This document shows positions 18,170-27,378 of a stretch of DNA of 64,000 nucleotides, in pieces. Source of the DNA: Pandoraea apista (GTDB lineage Bacteria > Pseudomonadota > Gammaproteobacteria > Burkholderiales > Burkholderiaceae); the NCBI RefSeq assembly GCF_001465595.2, contig NZ_CP013481.2, positions 1,674,001 through 1,738,000 on the forward strand, in the 5' to 3' direction. The first letter of the stretch is position 1. Each line of letters begins with the position of its first letter. Both the position numbers and the translations under genes were made by a program. The notes beneath the pieces are model-generated. The model saw only the letters and a program-made list of their open reading frames with translations. It searched no databases and was not told the DNA's origin.

Positions 18170-18218
18170 AGTGCCTCCTCGCTTGTTGCGCAGATATGTC
18201 GCACCGCAACTTGTCTTT

Positions 18219-18233
18219 GTGGACAGTGTACAC
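18219..18233. promoter_or_regulatory. TetR operator, copy 1
   Basis: GTGGACA-G-TGTACAC is a 15-bp near-palindrome (one mismatch) centred at 18226. It shares the core GGACA-N-TGTCC with the site centred at 18258, 32 bases away, about three helical turns. Both lie between the SnoaL-like gene and the TetR gene. Confidence 0.72.
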
Positions 18234-18251
18234 AAACAATAGCAGACATAA

Positions 18252-18264
18252 TGGACACTGTCCA
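18252..18264. promoter_or_regulatory. TetR operator, copy 2
   Basis: TGGACA-C-TGTCCA is a perfect 13-bp palindrome centred at 18258, directly before the ribosome-binding site of the TetR gene. The same motif recurs at 18219-18233. Confidence 0.75.
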
Positions 18265-18276
18265 CAAGGAGTTGCA

Positions 18277-18927
18277 ATGACAGAACAAGACACAACGACC
18301 GGGCCGGTGCGCACGACTTACCGGCATGGCGATCTGCGCCGGGCGTTGCTGGAAGCGGGGGTTGCGCTCGCGCGCGACGGGGGGCCCGATGCCGTGATCC
18401 TGCGTGAGGCCACGCGCCGCGCGGGGGTCGTGCCCAATGCGGCGTACCGCCACTTTGCGAATCGTCAGGATTTGCTCGACGCGGTGCGCTCGGCGGCGCT
18501 GGCCGAATTGGCGCTCGCTATCGAGCGCGAGATGGCCGCGCCCGGGATGGCGTCGCTCGACGCCGCCGCACGTGCCCGCGCCGGTTTGCGCGCTGTCGGC
18601 ATGGGTTATCTGCACTTCGCCCGTGCGCAGCCGGGTCTGTTTCGTACGGCGTTTGCGCCGTCGGAGAACGTGCGCTCGGAAGCAACGCCGGAGAAAGCGG
18701 GCGCGAGCGGACTCAACCCGTTCCAGCTACTGGGCGCGGCGCTTGACGGCATGGTAAGCGCCGGCATCATCAGTGCGGCACAGCGGCCCGGCGCGGAGTA
18801 TCTGGCGTGGGCCGCGGTGCATGGCTTGGCGGTGCTGGTGATCGACGGTCCACTGCGTGATCTGCCTGCCGATCAGGTCGACGCGCTGGGCCAGCGGCTC
18901 GTGGCGATGGTCGAGCGCGGCCTGTAG
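18277..18927 (+). CDS. TetR/AcrR-family repressor
   Basis: A 216-residue regulator. The N-terminal helix-turn-helix reads YRHGDLRRALLEAGVALARDGGPDAVILREATRRAGVVPNAAYRHFANRQDLLDAVRSAAL. The C-terminal TetR_C-like ligand domain includes MGYLHFARAQPGLFRTAF. The ATG is preceded by AAGGAG. It is divergent from the SnoaL-like gene, and twin palindromes in the intergenic region suggest it represses both itself and its neighbour. The ligand is unknown. Confidence 0.92.
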   Translation: MTEQDTTTGPVRTTYRHGDLRRALLEAGVALARDGGPDAVILREATRRAGVVPNAAYRHFANRQDLLDAVRSAALAELALAIEREMAAPGMASLDAAARARAGLRAVGMGYLHFARAQPGLFRTAFAPSENVRSEATPEKAGASGLNPFQLLGAALDGMVSAGIISAAQRPGAEYLAWAAVHGLAVLVIDGPLRDLPADQVDALGQRLVAMVERGL

Positions 18928-18968
18928 GGCGTGTGGCGCCTGGGCAGGAACATGCAGCCCAGGCATTC

Positions 18969-19874
18969 TCAACGCTGCGTCAGACGCGGTGTCAGCAAGT
19001 CGGCGAGCCAGTTCATGAACGCTTGTGCACGCCGAGGCAGGTGACGCCGGTTCGCGTACAGGAGCGTGACGGCCAGCGGCTCCGCCTGATACTCAGGCAG
19101 CACTTCCTGTAGCGAGCCATCGGCCAGATGGGCATGCATGCCGCCTTCGGGCGCCTGAATCAGCCCAAGGCCGGCGACGCACGCCGCCTGATAGGCGTCT
19201 GCGTTGTTCACCGTCAGCACACCGTCCATTGGCCATTGCGTGTAGCGCTCGCCATCGAAGTATTCCCAACCGGCCGGACGCGTACCCAATGTCGTCGTGT
19301 AGTGAATCAATCGATGGCTGCGCAGATCGTCGAGCGTGCGCGGCACGCCGTATTGCTTTAGATAGGCCGGGCTCGCCACGTTGATCTGACGCATGTGACC
19401 GAGCGGGCGTGCGATCAGCGTCGAATCGACGAGGGCGCCCACGCGCAACACGCAGTCGAACCCTTCGCGCACGAGGTCCACGCGTCGGTCCGTGCTCGAC
19501 AGTTCCACACGCAGCGCCGGATGCTGAGCCAGAAACGCAGGCAATTGCGGAATGACGGTCGTGCGCGCAAGCGTGGCGGGCAGATCGACGCGCAGGCGCC
19601 CCGAGAGCGCTTCGTCGCGCGCCACGAACATCGTCTCCCACTCCTCCATGTCGGCGAGCAGATCCTTGCATCGCTCAAGGCATGCCAGACCGTCCTGCGT
19701 AAGTTGTACGCGTCGTGTGGTCCGATGCAGCAACCGCGTGCCCAACTTGGTTTCGAGCTGTTTGATGGCATTGGAAACGCTGGCGCGCGGCAGGCCGAGA
19801 CTGTCGGCGGCCTGCGTGAAACTGCCGGTCTCCGTAACGCGCACGAAGATGCGCATGGCGTCGAGTTGGTGCAT
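18969..19874 (-). CDS. LysR-family transcriptional regulator (CrgA-like)
   Basis: A 301-residue LysR regulator. The winged helix-turn-helix (MHQLDAMRIFVRVTETGSFTQAADSLGLPRASVSNAIKQLETKLGTRLLHRTTRRVQLT) is followed by a periplasmic-binding-like effector domain with LSGRLRVDLPATLARTTVIPQLPAFLAQHP. It belongs to the subgroup that commonly sits next to SDR or quinone oxidoreductase genes. It is divergent from the SDR gene at 20159; an AT-rich dyad at 19924-19942 lies in between. Confidence 0.92.
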   Translation of the reverse strand: MHQLDAMRIFVRVTETGSFTQAADSLGLPRASVSNAIKQLETKLGTRLLHRTTRRVQLTQDGLACLERCKDLLADMEEWETMFVARDEALSGRLRVDLPATLARTTVIPQLPAFLAQHPALRVELSSTDRRVDLVREGFDCVLRVGALVDSTLIARPLGHMRQINVASPAYLKQYGVPRTLDDLRSHRLIHYTTTLGTRPAGWEYFDGERYTQWPMDGVLTVNNADAYQAACVAGLGLIQAPEGGMHAHLADGSLQEVLPEYQAEPLAVTLLYANRRHLPRRAQAFMNWLADLLTPRLTQR

Positions 19875-19923
19875 GGAGAAGAGAGGACTGGCTCAGCCGC
19901 CGGCCGGTCGATTGTTATTTGAA

Positions 19924-19942
19924 TTTGATCAGTGTAATCAAA
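19924..19942. promoter_or_regulatory. Candidate LysR binding site
   Basis: TTTGAT-N7-ATCAAA forms a dyad with T-N11-A spacing inside it. It lies in a locally AT-rich stretch 50 bases upstream of the LysR start, in the divergent promoter region. Confidence 0.55.
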
Positions 19943-20158
19943 ATTGATAGGTTTATTGGTGAAATTCGTTGCAATAGCCTGTTGAACATACCGCGGCATC
20001 CGAAGCGCTCCGTCTGCGACCGATGACGAACGGCGCACGCGAGCGCCGGAAGACGCGGGACGAGACGGCCCGCGCGAGGCGGCGCCGTCGAGCTTGTTCA
20101 ACGGGGCGTTGACAGCGTGTATCAGCGTGTATCGCCCCACGTTCTCAGGAGCATCACC

Positions 20159-20917
20159 ATGACCCGCAAGATCGTTCTCATCACCGGTGGCAGCCGCGGC
20201 CTGGGCCGTGCCTCGGCACTGGCTGCCGCCCGTCGCGGTATCGACGTCATCCTTACGTATCGCAGCCATCGGGCCGAAGCCGACGCGGTGGTCGCCGAGA
20301 TCGTCAAGCAGGGTGCGAATGCGGTGGCCTTGCCGCTCGACGTGTCGGAGTCGTCGCAATTCGCTCCGTTTGCCGCCGAGATTCAACGCGTGCTGCGCGA
20401 AATCTGGAGACGGGACACGTTCGACTTCCTGGTCAACAACGCCGGTACGGGCTTGCACAGCGCATTCGCCGAAACGACGGAGGCGCAGTTCGACGATCTG
20501 GTGCGTATCCATCTGAAGGGGCCGTACTTCCTGACCCAAACATTGTTGCCATTGATCGCAGACGGTGGCCGCATTCTGAATGTGTCGAGCGGTCTTGCGC
20601 GCTTCTCGCTGCCGGGGGCGTCGGCCTACGCCATGATGAAGGGCGGTATCGAAGTGTTTTCGCGCTATCTGGCCAAGGAGTTGGGCGCGCGCGGCATCCG
20701 CGCCAACACGGTGGCACCGGGTGCCATCGCCACGGACTTCAACGGCGGCACGGTGCGTGATGATCAAGGGGTCAATCAGAAGGTCGCGGCGAATACGGCA
20801 CTGGGGCGCGTGGGCGAGGCCGAGGATATTGGCGACATGGTGGCGGCGCTGCTGGGCGACGAAACCGGCTGGATCAACGCTCAGCGTATTGAAGCGTCGG
20901 GCGGCATGTTCGTTTGA
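20159..20917 (+). CDS. SDR-family oxidoreductase
   Basis: A 252-residue short-chain dehydrogenase: cofactor motif TGGSRGLGRA at the N-terminus, NNAGTG near residue 95, catalytic Ser in LNVSSG and YAMMK near 155. The C-terminal segment DIGDMVAALLGDETGWINAQRIEASGG is typical of NADP-dependent carbonyl reductases. The ATG at 20159 has CAGGAG upstream; an upstream in-frame ATG at 20117 lacks one. It is controlled, by inference, by the divergent LysR protein. Substrate unknown. Confidence 0.9.
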   Translation: MTRKIVLITGGSRGLGRASALAAARRGIDVILTYRSHRAEADAVVAEIVKQGANAVALPLDVSESSQFAPFAAEIQRVLREIWRRDTFDFLVNNAGTGLHSAFAETTEAQFDDLVRIHLKGPYFLTQTLLPLIADGGRILNVSSGLARFSLPGASAYAMMKGGIEVFSRYLAKELGARGIRANTVAPGAIATDFNGGTVRDDQGVNQKVAANTALGRVGEAEDIGDMVAALLGDETGWINAQRIEASGGMFV

Positions 20918-20929
20918 GACGCGAGGGGG

Positions 20930-21925
20930 TCAGTGAGGGCTGCGGCGTGAGCGCATCGTCCCGGACCACGCAACGGCGCCGACGATGCACACGCCGCCCA
21001 CGGCCATCTTGAGCGTGGGCGACGTGCCAAACAGCACCCACGCGAAGGCGATCGCGTAGACCGGCTCGAGGGCGATGACGACTGCCGCCTGACTGGCCTT
21101 GACCGTACGCAGTGCGTGGATAAAGAGGGTATAGGCCAGCGCGGTGCAAACAATGCCGAGGCACGCGAGCCATGCCCATTGGGCGGCCGGCAGTGCGAGC
21201 GCCTCGCGCCATGCAAATGGGCCGAGCACGACCAGGATGCCCAGACACTGCCACCAGCTGGCTTGCAACGGTGACGCTTGCGCACCCAGCACGCGATTGG
21301 ACAACGCGATGACCGCGTAGATGGCGCCGGAAAGCACGCCCCACGCAAGGCCGATCGTGGCCCCCGCTTGCCAGTCGAATGCGGGTGTCACGAGCGCGAG
21401 TCCAATGCATACGAGCCCGATGACGCCGGTGTCGCCAAGCGTTGGACGTTCGCGGCGCAGGGGCCATTCGAGCAGGATGACGAACGCGGGGAAGCAGGCG
21501 AAACCCAGTGTGCCGACGGCCACGCCGCCAGCCTTGATCGCCAGAAAGAAGGCGAGCCAGTGCACGGCGAGCAGCACCCCGGCCACGATGAGCCGCAACG
21601 CAGAAGCGCACGAGAGGCCCCGCCAGGGCGCGCCCCCCGAGAGTCTTGTGGCACTGCGCATGCCCGCGAGCCCGGCGAGGGCGATGACGCTCAGTGCGAG
21701 CCATGAGAAGAGGCCACGGCCGAAGACGATCAGGGTGCTGCTCGCGGCGATGTGTTCGCCGAACAGTGCCGAGGCGCCAAACAGCATGGCGGCAACATGC
21801 AGCGCGATCTGCTGACCTGCCCCGCCGTGCGGGGGCCGGGCGAGGCCGGCGGTGGCAGGTGTGCCGGGCATGGCAGGTGTGGCAGGTTCGCCGGTCGCAG
21901 CGACCTCAGGCATTGCCGGAGGCAT
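20930..21925 (-). CDS. EamA/DMT-family transporter
   Basis: A permease of up to 331 residues with ten predicted helices and two EamA repeats (second repeat GATIGLAWGVLSGAIYAVIALSNRVLGAQ). The first about 40 residues are a Pro/Ala/Gly-rich, non-hydrophobic leader (MPEVAATGEPATPAMPGTPA) over a locally repetitive DNA stretch. The true start may therefore be one of the internal ATGs at 21871 or 21787. The 5' end overlaps the end of the Lrp gene by 20 bases, so the two are an operon and the Lrp protein is the likely regulator. Amino-acid export is the common role of such pairs. Confidence 0.86.
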   Translation of the reverse strand: MPPAMPEVAATGEPATPAMPGTPATAGLARPPHGGAGQQIALHVAAMLFGASALFGEHIAASSTLIVFGRGLFSWLALSVIALAGLAGMRSATRLSGGAPWRGLSCASALRLIVAGVLLAVHWLAFFLAIKAGGVAVGTLGFACFPAFVILLEWPLRRERPTLGDTGVIGLVCIGLALVTPAFDWQAGATIGLAWGVLSGAIYAVIALSNRVLGAQASPLQASWWQCLGILVVLGPFAWREALALPAAQWAWLACLGIVCTALAYTLFIHALRTVKASQAAVVIALEPVYAIAFAWVLFGTSPTLKMAVGGVCIVGAVAWSGTMRSRRSPH

Positions 21926-22385
21926 CCGGCACCGGGACCGCCGTGGTGTACATCACTTGCTTGAGCGCGAAGCTCGAGCGGATGTTGCGTATGCCGGGAA
22001 TGCGCGAGAGGCGGTCGGTGATCAACGTTTCGTAGGCGCTCATGTCGCTCACCATGACGCGTAGCAGATAGTCGGCGTCCCCCGACATGAGATAACACTC
22101 CATGACGTTGGGCAGGGCCGTGACGGCGGCTTCGAAAGCATCCAGGCCGTCCCGATTCTGGTTCTCAAGCGTGACGTGAATGAACACGTTGATATGCAGC
22201 CCGAGCCGGGACGGGTCGAGCAGTGTCACACGCTGGCGGATGTAACCGGCCGCTTCGAGCGCCTTCACGCGCGCCAGACAGGGCGAGGGCGAAAGGTTGA
22301 CCCGCGAGGCGAGTTCCACGTTGGTGAGGCGGGCGTCGGCTTGCAGCTCCCGCAGAATCTTCAAATCAATGGCGTCGAGTTCCAT
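21906..22385 (-). CDS. Lrp/AsnC-family transcriptional regulator
   Basis: A 159-residue regulator. The DNA-binding domain reads MELDAIDLKILRELQADARLTNVELASRVNLSPSPCLARVKALEAAGYIRQRVTLLD. The C-terminal RAM domain includes GLHINVFIHVTLENQN and ECYLMSGDADYLLRVMVSDMSAYE. The SGDADYLL motif is the usual amino-acid-sensing loop. It heads a two-gene operon with the overlapping EamA transporter. Confidence 0.94.
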   Translation of the reverse strand: MELDAIDLKILRELQADARLTNVELASRVNLSPSPCLARVKALEAAGYIRQRVTLLDPSRLGLHINVFIHVTLENQNRDGLDAFEAAVTALPNVMECYLMSGDADYLLRVMVSDMSAYETLITDRLSRIPGIRNIRSSFALKQVMYTTAVPVPDASGNA

Positions 22386-22613
22386 ACCACATTGCGCGCG
22401 CGCCCCGGATGGGGGCCGGCGTTCCAGTCGATTAGCCGCTCGGTAGGCGACAGTGCCGCAATACTAGCCTATTTATCCACCGGCCAAGGGGGCGGCACGA
22501 TGACGCCCGTGATAGGTGGCGGATTTTCGGTGTCGACGTGCGCTGTGGAGGGGACGCGGCACTTGACCGGTTCGTCGCACGATTGCCGCTTGGGCAGGTA
22601 CGATCGGGCGCTA

Positions 22614-22650
22614 CCCGGATACCGGCGAGAGGGCGCCGCCGGTATCCGGG
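22614..22650. terminator. Long perfect hairpin after the porin gene
   Basis: A perfect 13-bp stem (CCCGGATACCGGC at 22614-22626, complement at 22638-22650) with an 11-nt loop lies 10 bases beyond the porin stop. There is no T-run, so it may be a 3'-stabilising stem at the end of the 10-kb operon. Confidence 0.6.
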
Positions 22651-22660
22651 AACGCGGCGA

Positions 22661-23917
22661 TCAGAAACGGTGACGCAGGCCGGCGAGTACGGCCACTTGA
22701 TTCTTCACACCGGCCCCTGCCGGGCCGAACGCGTTGATGGCGGCGACCGTCGCATCGCCGGCAGCACGCTGGTAGATCACGGAAGCATGCAGGTCGGTGC
22801 GCTTCGAGAAGTAATATGCCGCGCCCGCGTCGATCTGATGCCAGCGCGGGCGCGTGCCCGATGCGAACGACGTCGGGCCGGTGCCGGTGTAGCCCGACGC
22901 ATCGGTGAAGATGTAACCGATACCCGCGAAAAGCGCCGGCGAGAACTGGTAGCGCGTGTTGATTTCGTAGTTGTCGACGCGCAGGTCCTGCCCGTTCTGA
23001 TAGCGAAGCCGGGTATCGGTGAAGACCGCGCTTACGCGCGCATCGCCGAAGCTATAACTGCCGGCGACACCAATGACATCCTGACGCGAAACGAAGCCCG
23101 AGTTGTAGAACAGGCTTGTCGACAGTGTGTATTCGTCGCCGATGGCGCCGCCCGGATTGGTCGACGTTGCCGCCGATGCCGATGGATTGCTCAGATGCAG
23201 AAAGGTCGCTGCCGCACCGATCGGCCCGCGTTGATACTGAATGCCGAGGCCGAGCGCACGGTTGTTCGCGAAGCCGTTGCTGCCGCCGCTCGCACTCTGA
23301 TTACTGAACGCGTACAGGGCGCCCAGCGTGAGACCTGCCATCGGCGAGTATTCGTACTTCACAGACTGATTTAGCCGGAACGTCGAGAAGGTATTGTCGA
23401 CGTCTCCCACGTGGGCGCCGTAGATGCTGCCGAATTGTGTCCACGATTCGAACGGCGACAGATACACGAAGCCGAACTCGTACTGACGTCCGAAGGTGAG
23501 TGTGCCCCAGCGTGGATTCGACAAGCCGGCGAACGCTTGCCGTCCAAACATGCGACCGCCCTGACCGAGGGTTCCGTTAATGCCGCTGAAGCCGTTTTCC
23601 AGCGTAAATATGGCCCGGGTGCCGTCGCCGAGATCTTCGCTGCCCGTCAGACCGAAACGGTCGCCGCTGCCGAAGCCCGTCGCCAGAGCCACTCGGCTCG
23701 CACCTTTGGCCCCGACGGCCGACGCTACGTTGTTGGTGTAACCGATGCCGTTATCGATGATGCCGTAAAGCTGAACCGAGCTTTGCGCCAGCGCGGGCAG
23801 TCCTGTCAGGGCGACGCAAAGGCCTAGCAGTGCCCGCATCGACGCACGGGCGGAGCGGGGTTTTCGCAAACGAGAGGACGAGAAGGGCCGTCCTGCGCAC
23901 GAATGGCGTTGGATCAT
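22661..23917 (-). CDS. Gram-negative porin (OmpC/Omp32 type)
   Basis: A 418-residue outer-membrane trimeric porin. After an unusually long, Arg-rich n-region it has the signal core MRALLGLCVALTGLPALAQS. The mature protein opens SSVQLYGIIDNGIGYTNN, typical of beta-proteobacterial porins, and ends with aromatic residue Phe (LAGLRHRF), as needed for BAM assembly. FGLTGSEDLGDGTRAIFTLENGF and GRQAFAGLSNPRWGTLTFGRQYE are the usual early strands. AGGAG precedes the ATG at 23917. It is the last gene of the IlvD-AcnX-FAD oxidoreductase run and probably admits that pathway's substrate. Confidence 0.93.
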   Translation of the reverse strand: MIQRHSCAGRPFSSSRLRKPRSARASMRALLGLCVALTGLPALAQSSVQLYGIIDNGIGYTNNVASAVGAKGASRVALATGFGSGDRFGLTGSEDLGDGTRAIFTLENGFSGINGTLGQGGRMFGRQAFAGLSNPRWGTLTFGRQYEFGFVYLSPFESWTQFGSIYGAHVGDVDNTFSTFRLNQSVKYEYSPMAGLTLGALYAFSNQSASGGSNGFANNRALGLGIQYQRGPIGAAATFLHLSNPSASAATSTNPGGAIGDEYTLSTSLFYNSGFVSRQDVIGVAGSYSFGDARVSAVFTDTRLRYQNGQDLRVDNYEINTRYQFSPALFAGIGYIFTDASGYTGTGPTSFASGTRPRWHQIDAGAAYYFSKRTDLHASVIYQRAAGDATVAAINAFGPAGAGVKNQVAVLAGLRHRF

Positions 23918-24000
23918 GTTGTCTCCTGAATGTCTTGTAATGAGTTGGCGGTGTCTTGTGTGCCTGAGTGGACGGGGAGGCGCGTCTTTGGTGAGGCAGG

Positions 24001-25383
24001 TCAGCTCTTTGCGGTGACCGGGGCCGACGACGGGGTCGGGTGCGGCCCTGCGCTGTCGTCTGCGGTGCCGCGGCGTGTCGTGCGTCCCAGCACGAGCGCC
24101 AGCAACACCACGACAGCCACCGGCGCGGCGGCCGCGACGAACAGGGTCGACACCGGTAGCGAGAGCGAGAGAAGCAGACCGCCGATCATTGGCCCCGAGA
24201 TCGAGCCGATCTTGGCGACGCCGATGGCGATACCCGTGCCTTTGCCCCGGATGGCGCTGGGGTAGACGGTCGGTGCCACGGCGTTCAGACCCGACTGCGT
24301 GCCGGCGACGCAGAATCCGACGAGGAACACGGCGGCAGTTAGCAGCATGGCTGGCATGCCGCTGCCCAGCAGGGCGACCAGGGGGCATCCGAAGAGCGGC
24401 AGAAACACGATCATGCGAGCACCGTAGCGATCGATGAAACGCATCAGCGCGAGGCCGCCTGCCGTGCCGCCGATGGAGAACATGGCCGAGACCAGCGCAG
24501 CTTGTCGGGCCGGTACCCCCACGGCTTCCACCAGAATGGGCAGCCAGTTCTGCAACGCGAACAGGGCCATCGAGTTGGCGATGTAGGCGAGCCACAGCAC
24601 GGGCGTGATCGTGCGCAAGCGTCCGTGGAACAGCATGGCCCAACGGAACGGCGCCGGTGCGGGTTCGTCGCCCACGAAGAAGCGCGTGGAGGTGTCGACA
24701 TTGGCCGCCGGATCGATCTTGCGTACGAGTCGCACCACTTCTGCGGGACGCCAGCCTTTGAGTACGAGAAAGCGCAGCGACTCGGGCATGACAACAGCGA
24801 GCACCGCCGCGACCGCGAGCGGCGCTACGCCGCCGATCAGGAAGATGGCGTGCCATCCGTACGGGCCGACGAGCACGGCGGCAACGGCGCCCCCGAGACT
24901 CGCGCCGAGCGTGTAGCCGGTGAACATCAATGTCACCCAGGTGGCGCGCAGGCGCTTGGGCGCAAACTCCGAAATCAGCACGAACGCGTTAGGAACGGCG
25001 CCGCCGATACCAATGCCGGCGAGGAAGCGGAGCACCAGCAGGTGGTCGATGGAGGTTGCCTTCACCGTCGCGAGTGTGAGCACGCCATACCAGACCGTGC
25101 CCCAGAGCAGCGCGCGCTTGCGTCCGAATCGATCGCCCAGAAAGCCGAACAGGATCGAGCCGACCATGATCCCGAACACGTTGATGCCGAAGGCGGGTCC
25201 CAGCGCGGCGCGGGGAATCTGCCAGTCTCGCACCAACGAGGGGGCCGCATAGGCAAGGGCCGTAAGCTCGTACCCATCGGTGAGCATGAGAATCCAGGCG
25301 CAGAAGATCGTCAGAAATGCGAATCGCCCGGGTTTTTGCGCGTCGATGAGACGCGAAATATCCATCGTTTGCAGCGTTGCCAT
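24001..25383 (-). CDS. AAHS-family MFS transporter (copy 1)
   Basis: A 460-residue permease with twelve predicted helices, of the aromatic acid:H+ symporter type. Characteristic stretches are LTDGYELTALAYAAPSLV in helix 1, GDRFGRKRALLWGT between helices 2 and 3, and LRFLAGIGIGGAVPNAFVLISEFAPKRLRATWVTLM. It is clearly paralogous to the transporter at 29646. GGAGGAG precedes the ATG. Families like this carry benzoates, but the surrounding enzymes are not ring-cleaving, so a small organic acid is an alternative. Confidence 0.92.
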   Translation of the reverse strand: MATLQTMDISRLIDAQKPGRFAFLTIFCAWILMLTDGYELTALAYAAPSLVRDWQIPRAALGPAFGINVFGIMVGSILFGFLGDRFGRKRALLWGTVWYGVLTLATVKATSIDHLLVLRFLAGIGIGGAVPNAFVLISEFAPKRLRATWVTLMFTGYTLGASLGGAVAAVLVGPYGWHAIFLIGGVAPLAVAAVLAVVMPESLRFLVLKGWRPAEVVRLVRKIDPAANVDTSTRFFVGDEPAPAPFRWAMLFHGRLRTITPVLWLAYIANSMALFALQNWLPILVEAVGVPARQAALVSAMFSIGGTAGGLALMRFIDRYGARMIVFLPLFGCPLVALLGSGMPAMLLTAAVFLVGFCVAGTQSGLNAVAPTVYPSAIRGKGTGIAIGVAKIGSISGPMIGGLLLSLSLPVSTLFVAAAAPVAVVVLLALVLGRTTRRGTADDSAGPHPTPSSAPVTAKS

Positions 25384-25499
25384 GTCTCCTCCATATGCCG
25401 ATCGCCCGTAAGCGCCGGCTTCAGGAAGCCGGGCGCAGCGCTCGTTGGCGTGCGTTCCCGGCAAGTGTCGTTACGTCCTGTGTCGATCCTCGCGCCGCT

Positions 25500-26804
25500 T
25501 CATGACAAATGCGGCGGGTCGATCCGGTCGACGTTGTCGGCAATTCGCTCGCGCAACGCTGCGCGGTCGATGTCGTGAACGCTGCCCGCACCGGCCATAT
25601 CGAGTACGTGCGCCGCCGCAGCGCCCATCGCAATACACGGCCCCATCACACGCACGCTCGACAGCGCGCTCGAGTCGGCGTCGATGCAGCGGCCCGCGGC
25701 AATCACGTTATCGGCGTCGGCGGCGAGCAGACTGCCCAGCGGCACGGTGTGCAGGTGATCGTCGCCGAAGGGTTGCCAAACGTACCCTTCCGGACGGTCG
25801 TGAAGTTCGATTGGCCAGGACGTGCGCGCCACGGCGTCGGGGAACGCCTTCGCGGCAATCACTTCTTCGGCGCTCAGCGTGTGGGTGCCGACGATCCAGC
25901 GCGTTTGCCGGATACCCGGCAGCCCGTAGCTGCGAATGCGTGCGTTGCGATACACCTCGGGGTATTCGGTCCTGAGAAATTCGAAGGCGCGGTCCGCCTG
26001 ATCGCGCCCCACCAGTGCCGTATGCGATGCGGCCACCGGTTCCAGCGGCGTTTCGATGTGTGTCATGTTCGCGATACCGATGTTGCGGCCGCGGAAATAG
26101 AAGACGAGACCGTCCTTGCGCTCCAGCCCGTAGGCGTTCGCGCGGCTGGCCACGCGCTCCTTGAACTCGGCCGGGGTCGGGGCATGCGTCTCGTCGAGCC
26201 CTTCCAGCACGACCATCTGCGTGCCATGTACCGGCGTGATCGGTTCGCGGCACGCCAGTCCGGCATTCCAGGCGAGCGCGGCGTCGCCGCTGGCGTCCAC
26301 AAAGCCCTTGGCGTCGACGTGAACGTCGCCGTATCGCGTAGCCAGCGTTACGCGCTGCACGCGACGGCCTTCCATGGCCACATGCCCGATGACTGCACCG
26401 AGAATGACGGTGATACCGGCGTCGAGAATCTTCTGTTCGATCCAGCGCGAGAGCGCGATCTCGTCATACAGCACCACGGTCGTGAGGGGGCCTTCCTTGT
26501 AGTGCAACGCGCCTTGGGCGCCGAGGTCGCGCAGGATACCGTCGGCGATGCCGTGCGTGACCTGAAAGCGTTTTGGCCCGTTGGAGAACAGTCCGCAGAA
26601 GGTGCCGATGATGGAATTGACGGCTTGCCCGCCAAGCGCGGGAAGGCTGTCGACGAGTACCACCTTTCGGCCAAGCGCTGCCGCTTCCAGTGCGGCCGAG
26701 GTGCCGGAAATGCCGGCGCCCACGATGCAGATGTCGGCGTCGACGTGCCACGCGGGCGTGTGGGTCGCGCGGCGCACCACGCGAGTATTAGTGTCCAATT
26801 GCAT
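25500..26804 (-). CDS. FAD-dependent oxidoreductase (FAD_oxidored type)
   Basis: A 434-residue flavoprotein. The N-terminal dinucleotide-binding motif reads DADICIVGAGISGTSAALEAAALGRKVVLVDSLPALGGQ. The C-terminal FAD contact is DADNVIAAGRCIDADSSALSSVRVMGPCIAMGAAAAHV. This places it with glycine-rich FAD_oxidored (fumarate-reductase-like) proteins. No signal peptide or Fe-S motif is present. The ATG at 26804 has GGAG almost touching it. It lies between aconitase X and an AAHS transporter, so an oxidation step in the same pathway is inferred. Substrate unknown. Confidence 0.86.
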   Translation of the reverse strand: MQLDTNTRVVRRATHTPAWHVDADICIVGAGISGTSAALEAAALGRKVVLVDSLPALGGQAVNSIIGTFCGLFSNGPKRFQVTHGIADGILRDLGAQGALHYKEGPLTTVVLYDEIALSRWIEQKILDAGITVILGAVIGHVAMEGRRVQRVTLATRYGDVHVDAKGFVDASGDAALAWNAGLACREPITPVHGTQMVVLEGLDETHAPTPAEFKERVASRANAYGLERKDGLVFYFRGRNIGIANMTHIETPLEPVAASHTALVGRDQADRAFEFLRTEYPEVYRNARIRSYGLPGIRQTRWIVGTHTLSAEEVIAAKAFPDAVARTSWPIELHDRPEGYVWQPFGDDHLHTVPLGSLLAADADNVIAAGRCIDADSSALSSVRVMGPCIAMGAAAAHVLDMAGAGSVHDIDRAALRERIADNVDRIDPPHLS

Positions 26805-26904
26805 CTCCAGTGAAAGCCAGGTCAGGGAAGACAGGGGAATAAAAAGAGCGACGAGTATTCTCGAAAGGGGACGGAGAAAGTCGTCGCGAATCGCACGGCA
26901 ATCC

Positions 26905-27378
26905 TCAGACGGTCGCAATGCGCCGGGTCACTTCGACCACACCGCGATCGGCATCGACCACCACCCAGTCGCCCGATTGGATGAGCGTGAGCGGATCGCG
27001 GTCAAAATCGGTCAGCGCGGGCGCGTGTGTGACCACGGCGCCGAGCGCCATCTTGGTGGTCATCTCGTTGAACAACATGGCGATCGGCGCGGTGCCTGCC
27101 AGCCGTGCAATGTGAAACTGGCTCGACCAGCCCGACGAGCCTTTCGCGCCGGGGAACACCAGCACCTTGCCCGCAAAGCTCACGCCGCGAAGTTCGTGAC
27201 GCGTTTCAATGACCGTGCCGCTGCGCGGGTCGATGCCGCCCCAGCCGGAAATGCGCTCGCGCGTGACGAGCGCTTCGCCCTCGGTGCGCCCGCCGACCAC
27301 GCGCCGGCCATGGAGCACGAAGGTTTCCGTGGCGCTTTGCGGGGCGTCTCGCCGTTCGATGTGTGTCGTGGTGTTCAT
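26905..27378 (-). CDS. Aconitase X swivel domain / small subunit (DUF126)
   Basis: A 157-residue protein matching the aconitase X swivel (DUF126) subunit. Key stretches are RVVGGRTEGEALVTRERISGWGGIDPRSGTV, FAGKVLVFPGAKGSSGWSSQFHIARLAG and GDWVVVDADRGVVEV. The GxxGSSxxS loop is the substrate-binding element of the family. It overlaps the large subunit gene by four bases (ATGA), as expected for a heterodimer. In characterised bacteria such pairs are cis-3-hydroxy-L-proline dehydratases; in archaea, mevalonate 5-phosphate dehydratase. Confidence 0.9.
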   Translation of the reverse strand: MNTTTHIERRDAPQSATETFVLHGRRVVGGRTEGEALVTRERISGWGGIDPRSGTVIETRHELRGVSFAGKVLVFPGAKGSSGWSSQFHIARLAGTAPIAMLFNEMTTKMALGAVVTHAPALTDFDRDPLTLIQSGDWVVVDADRGVVEVTRRIATV

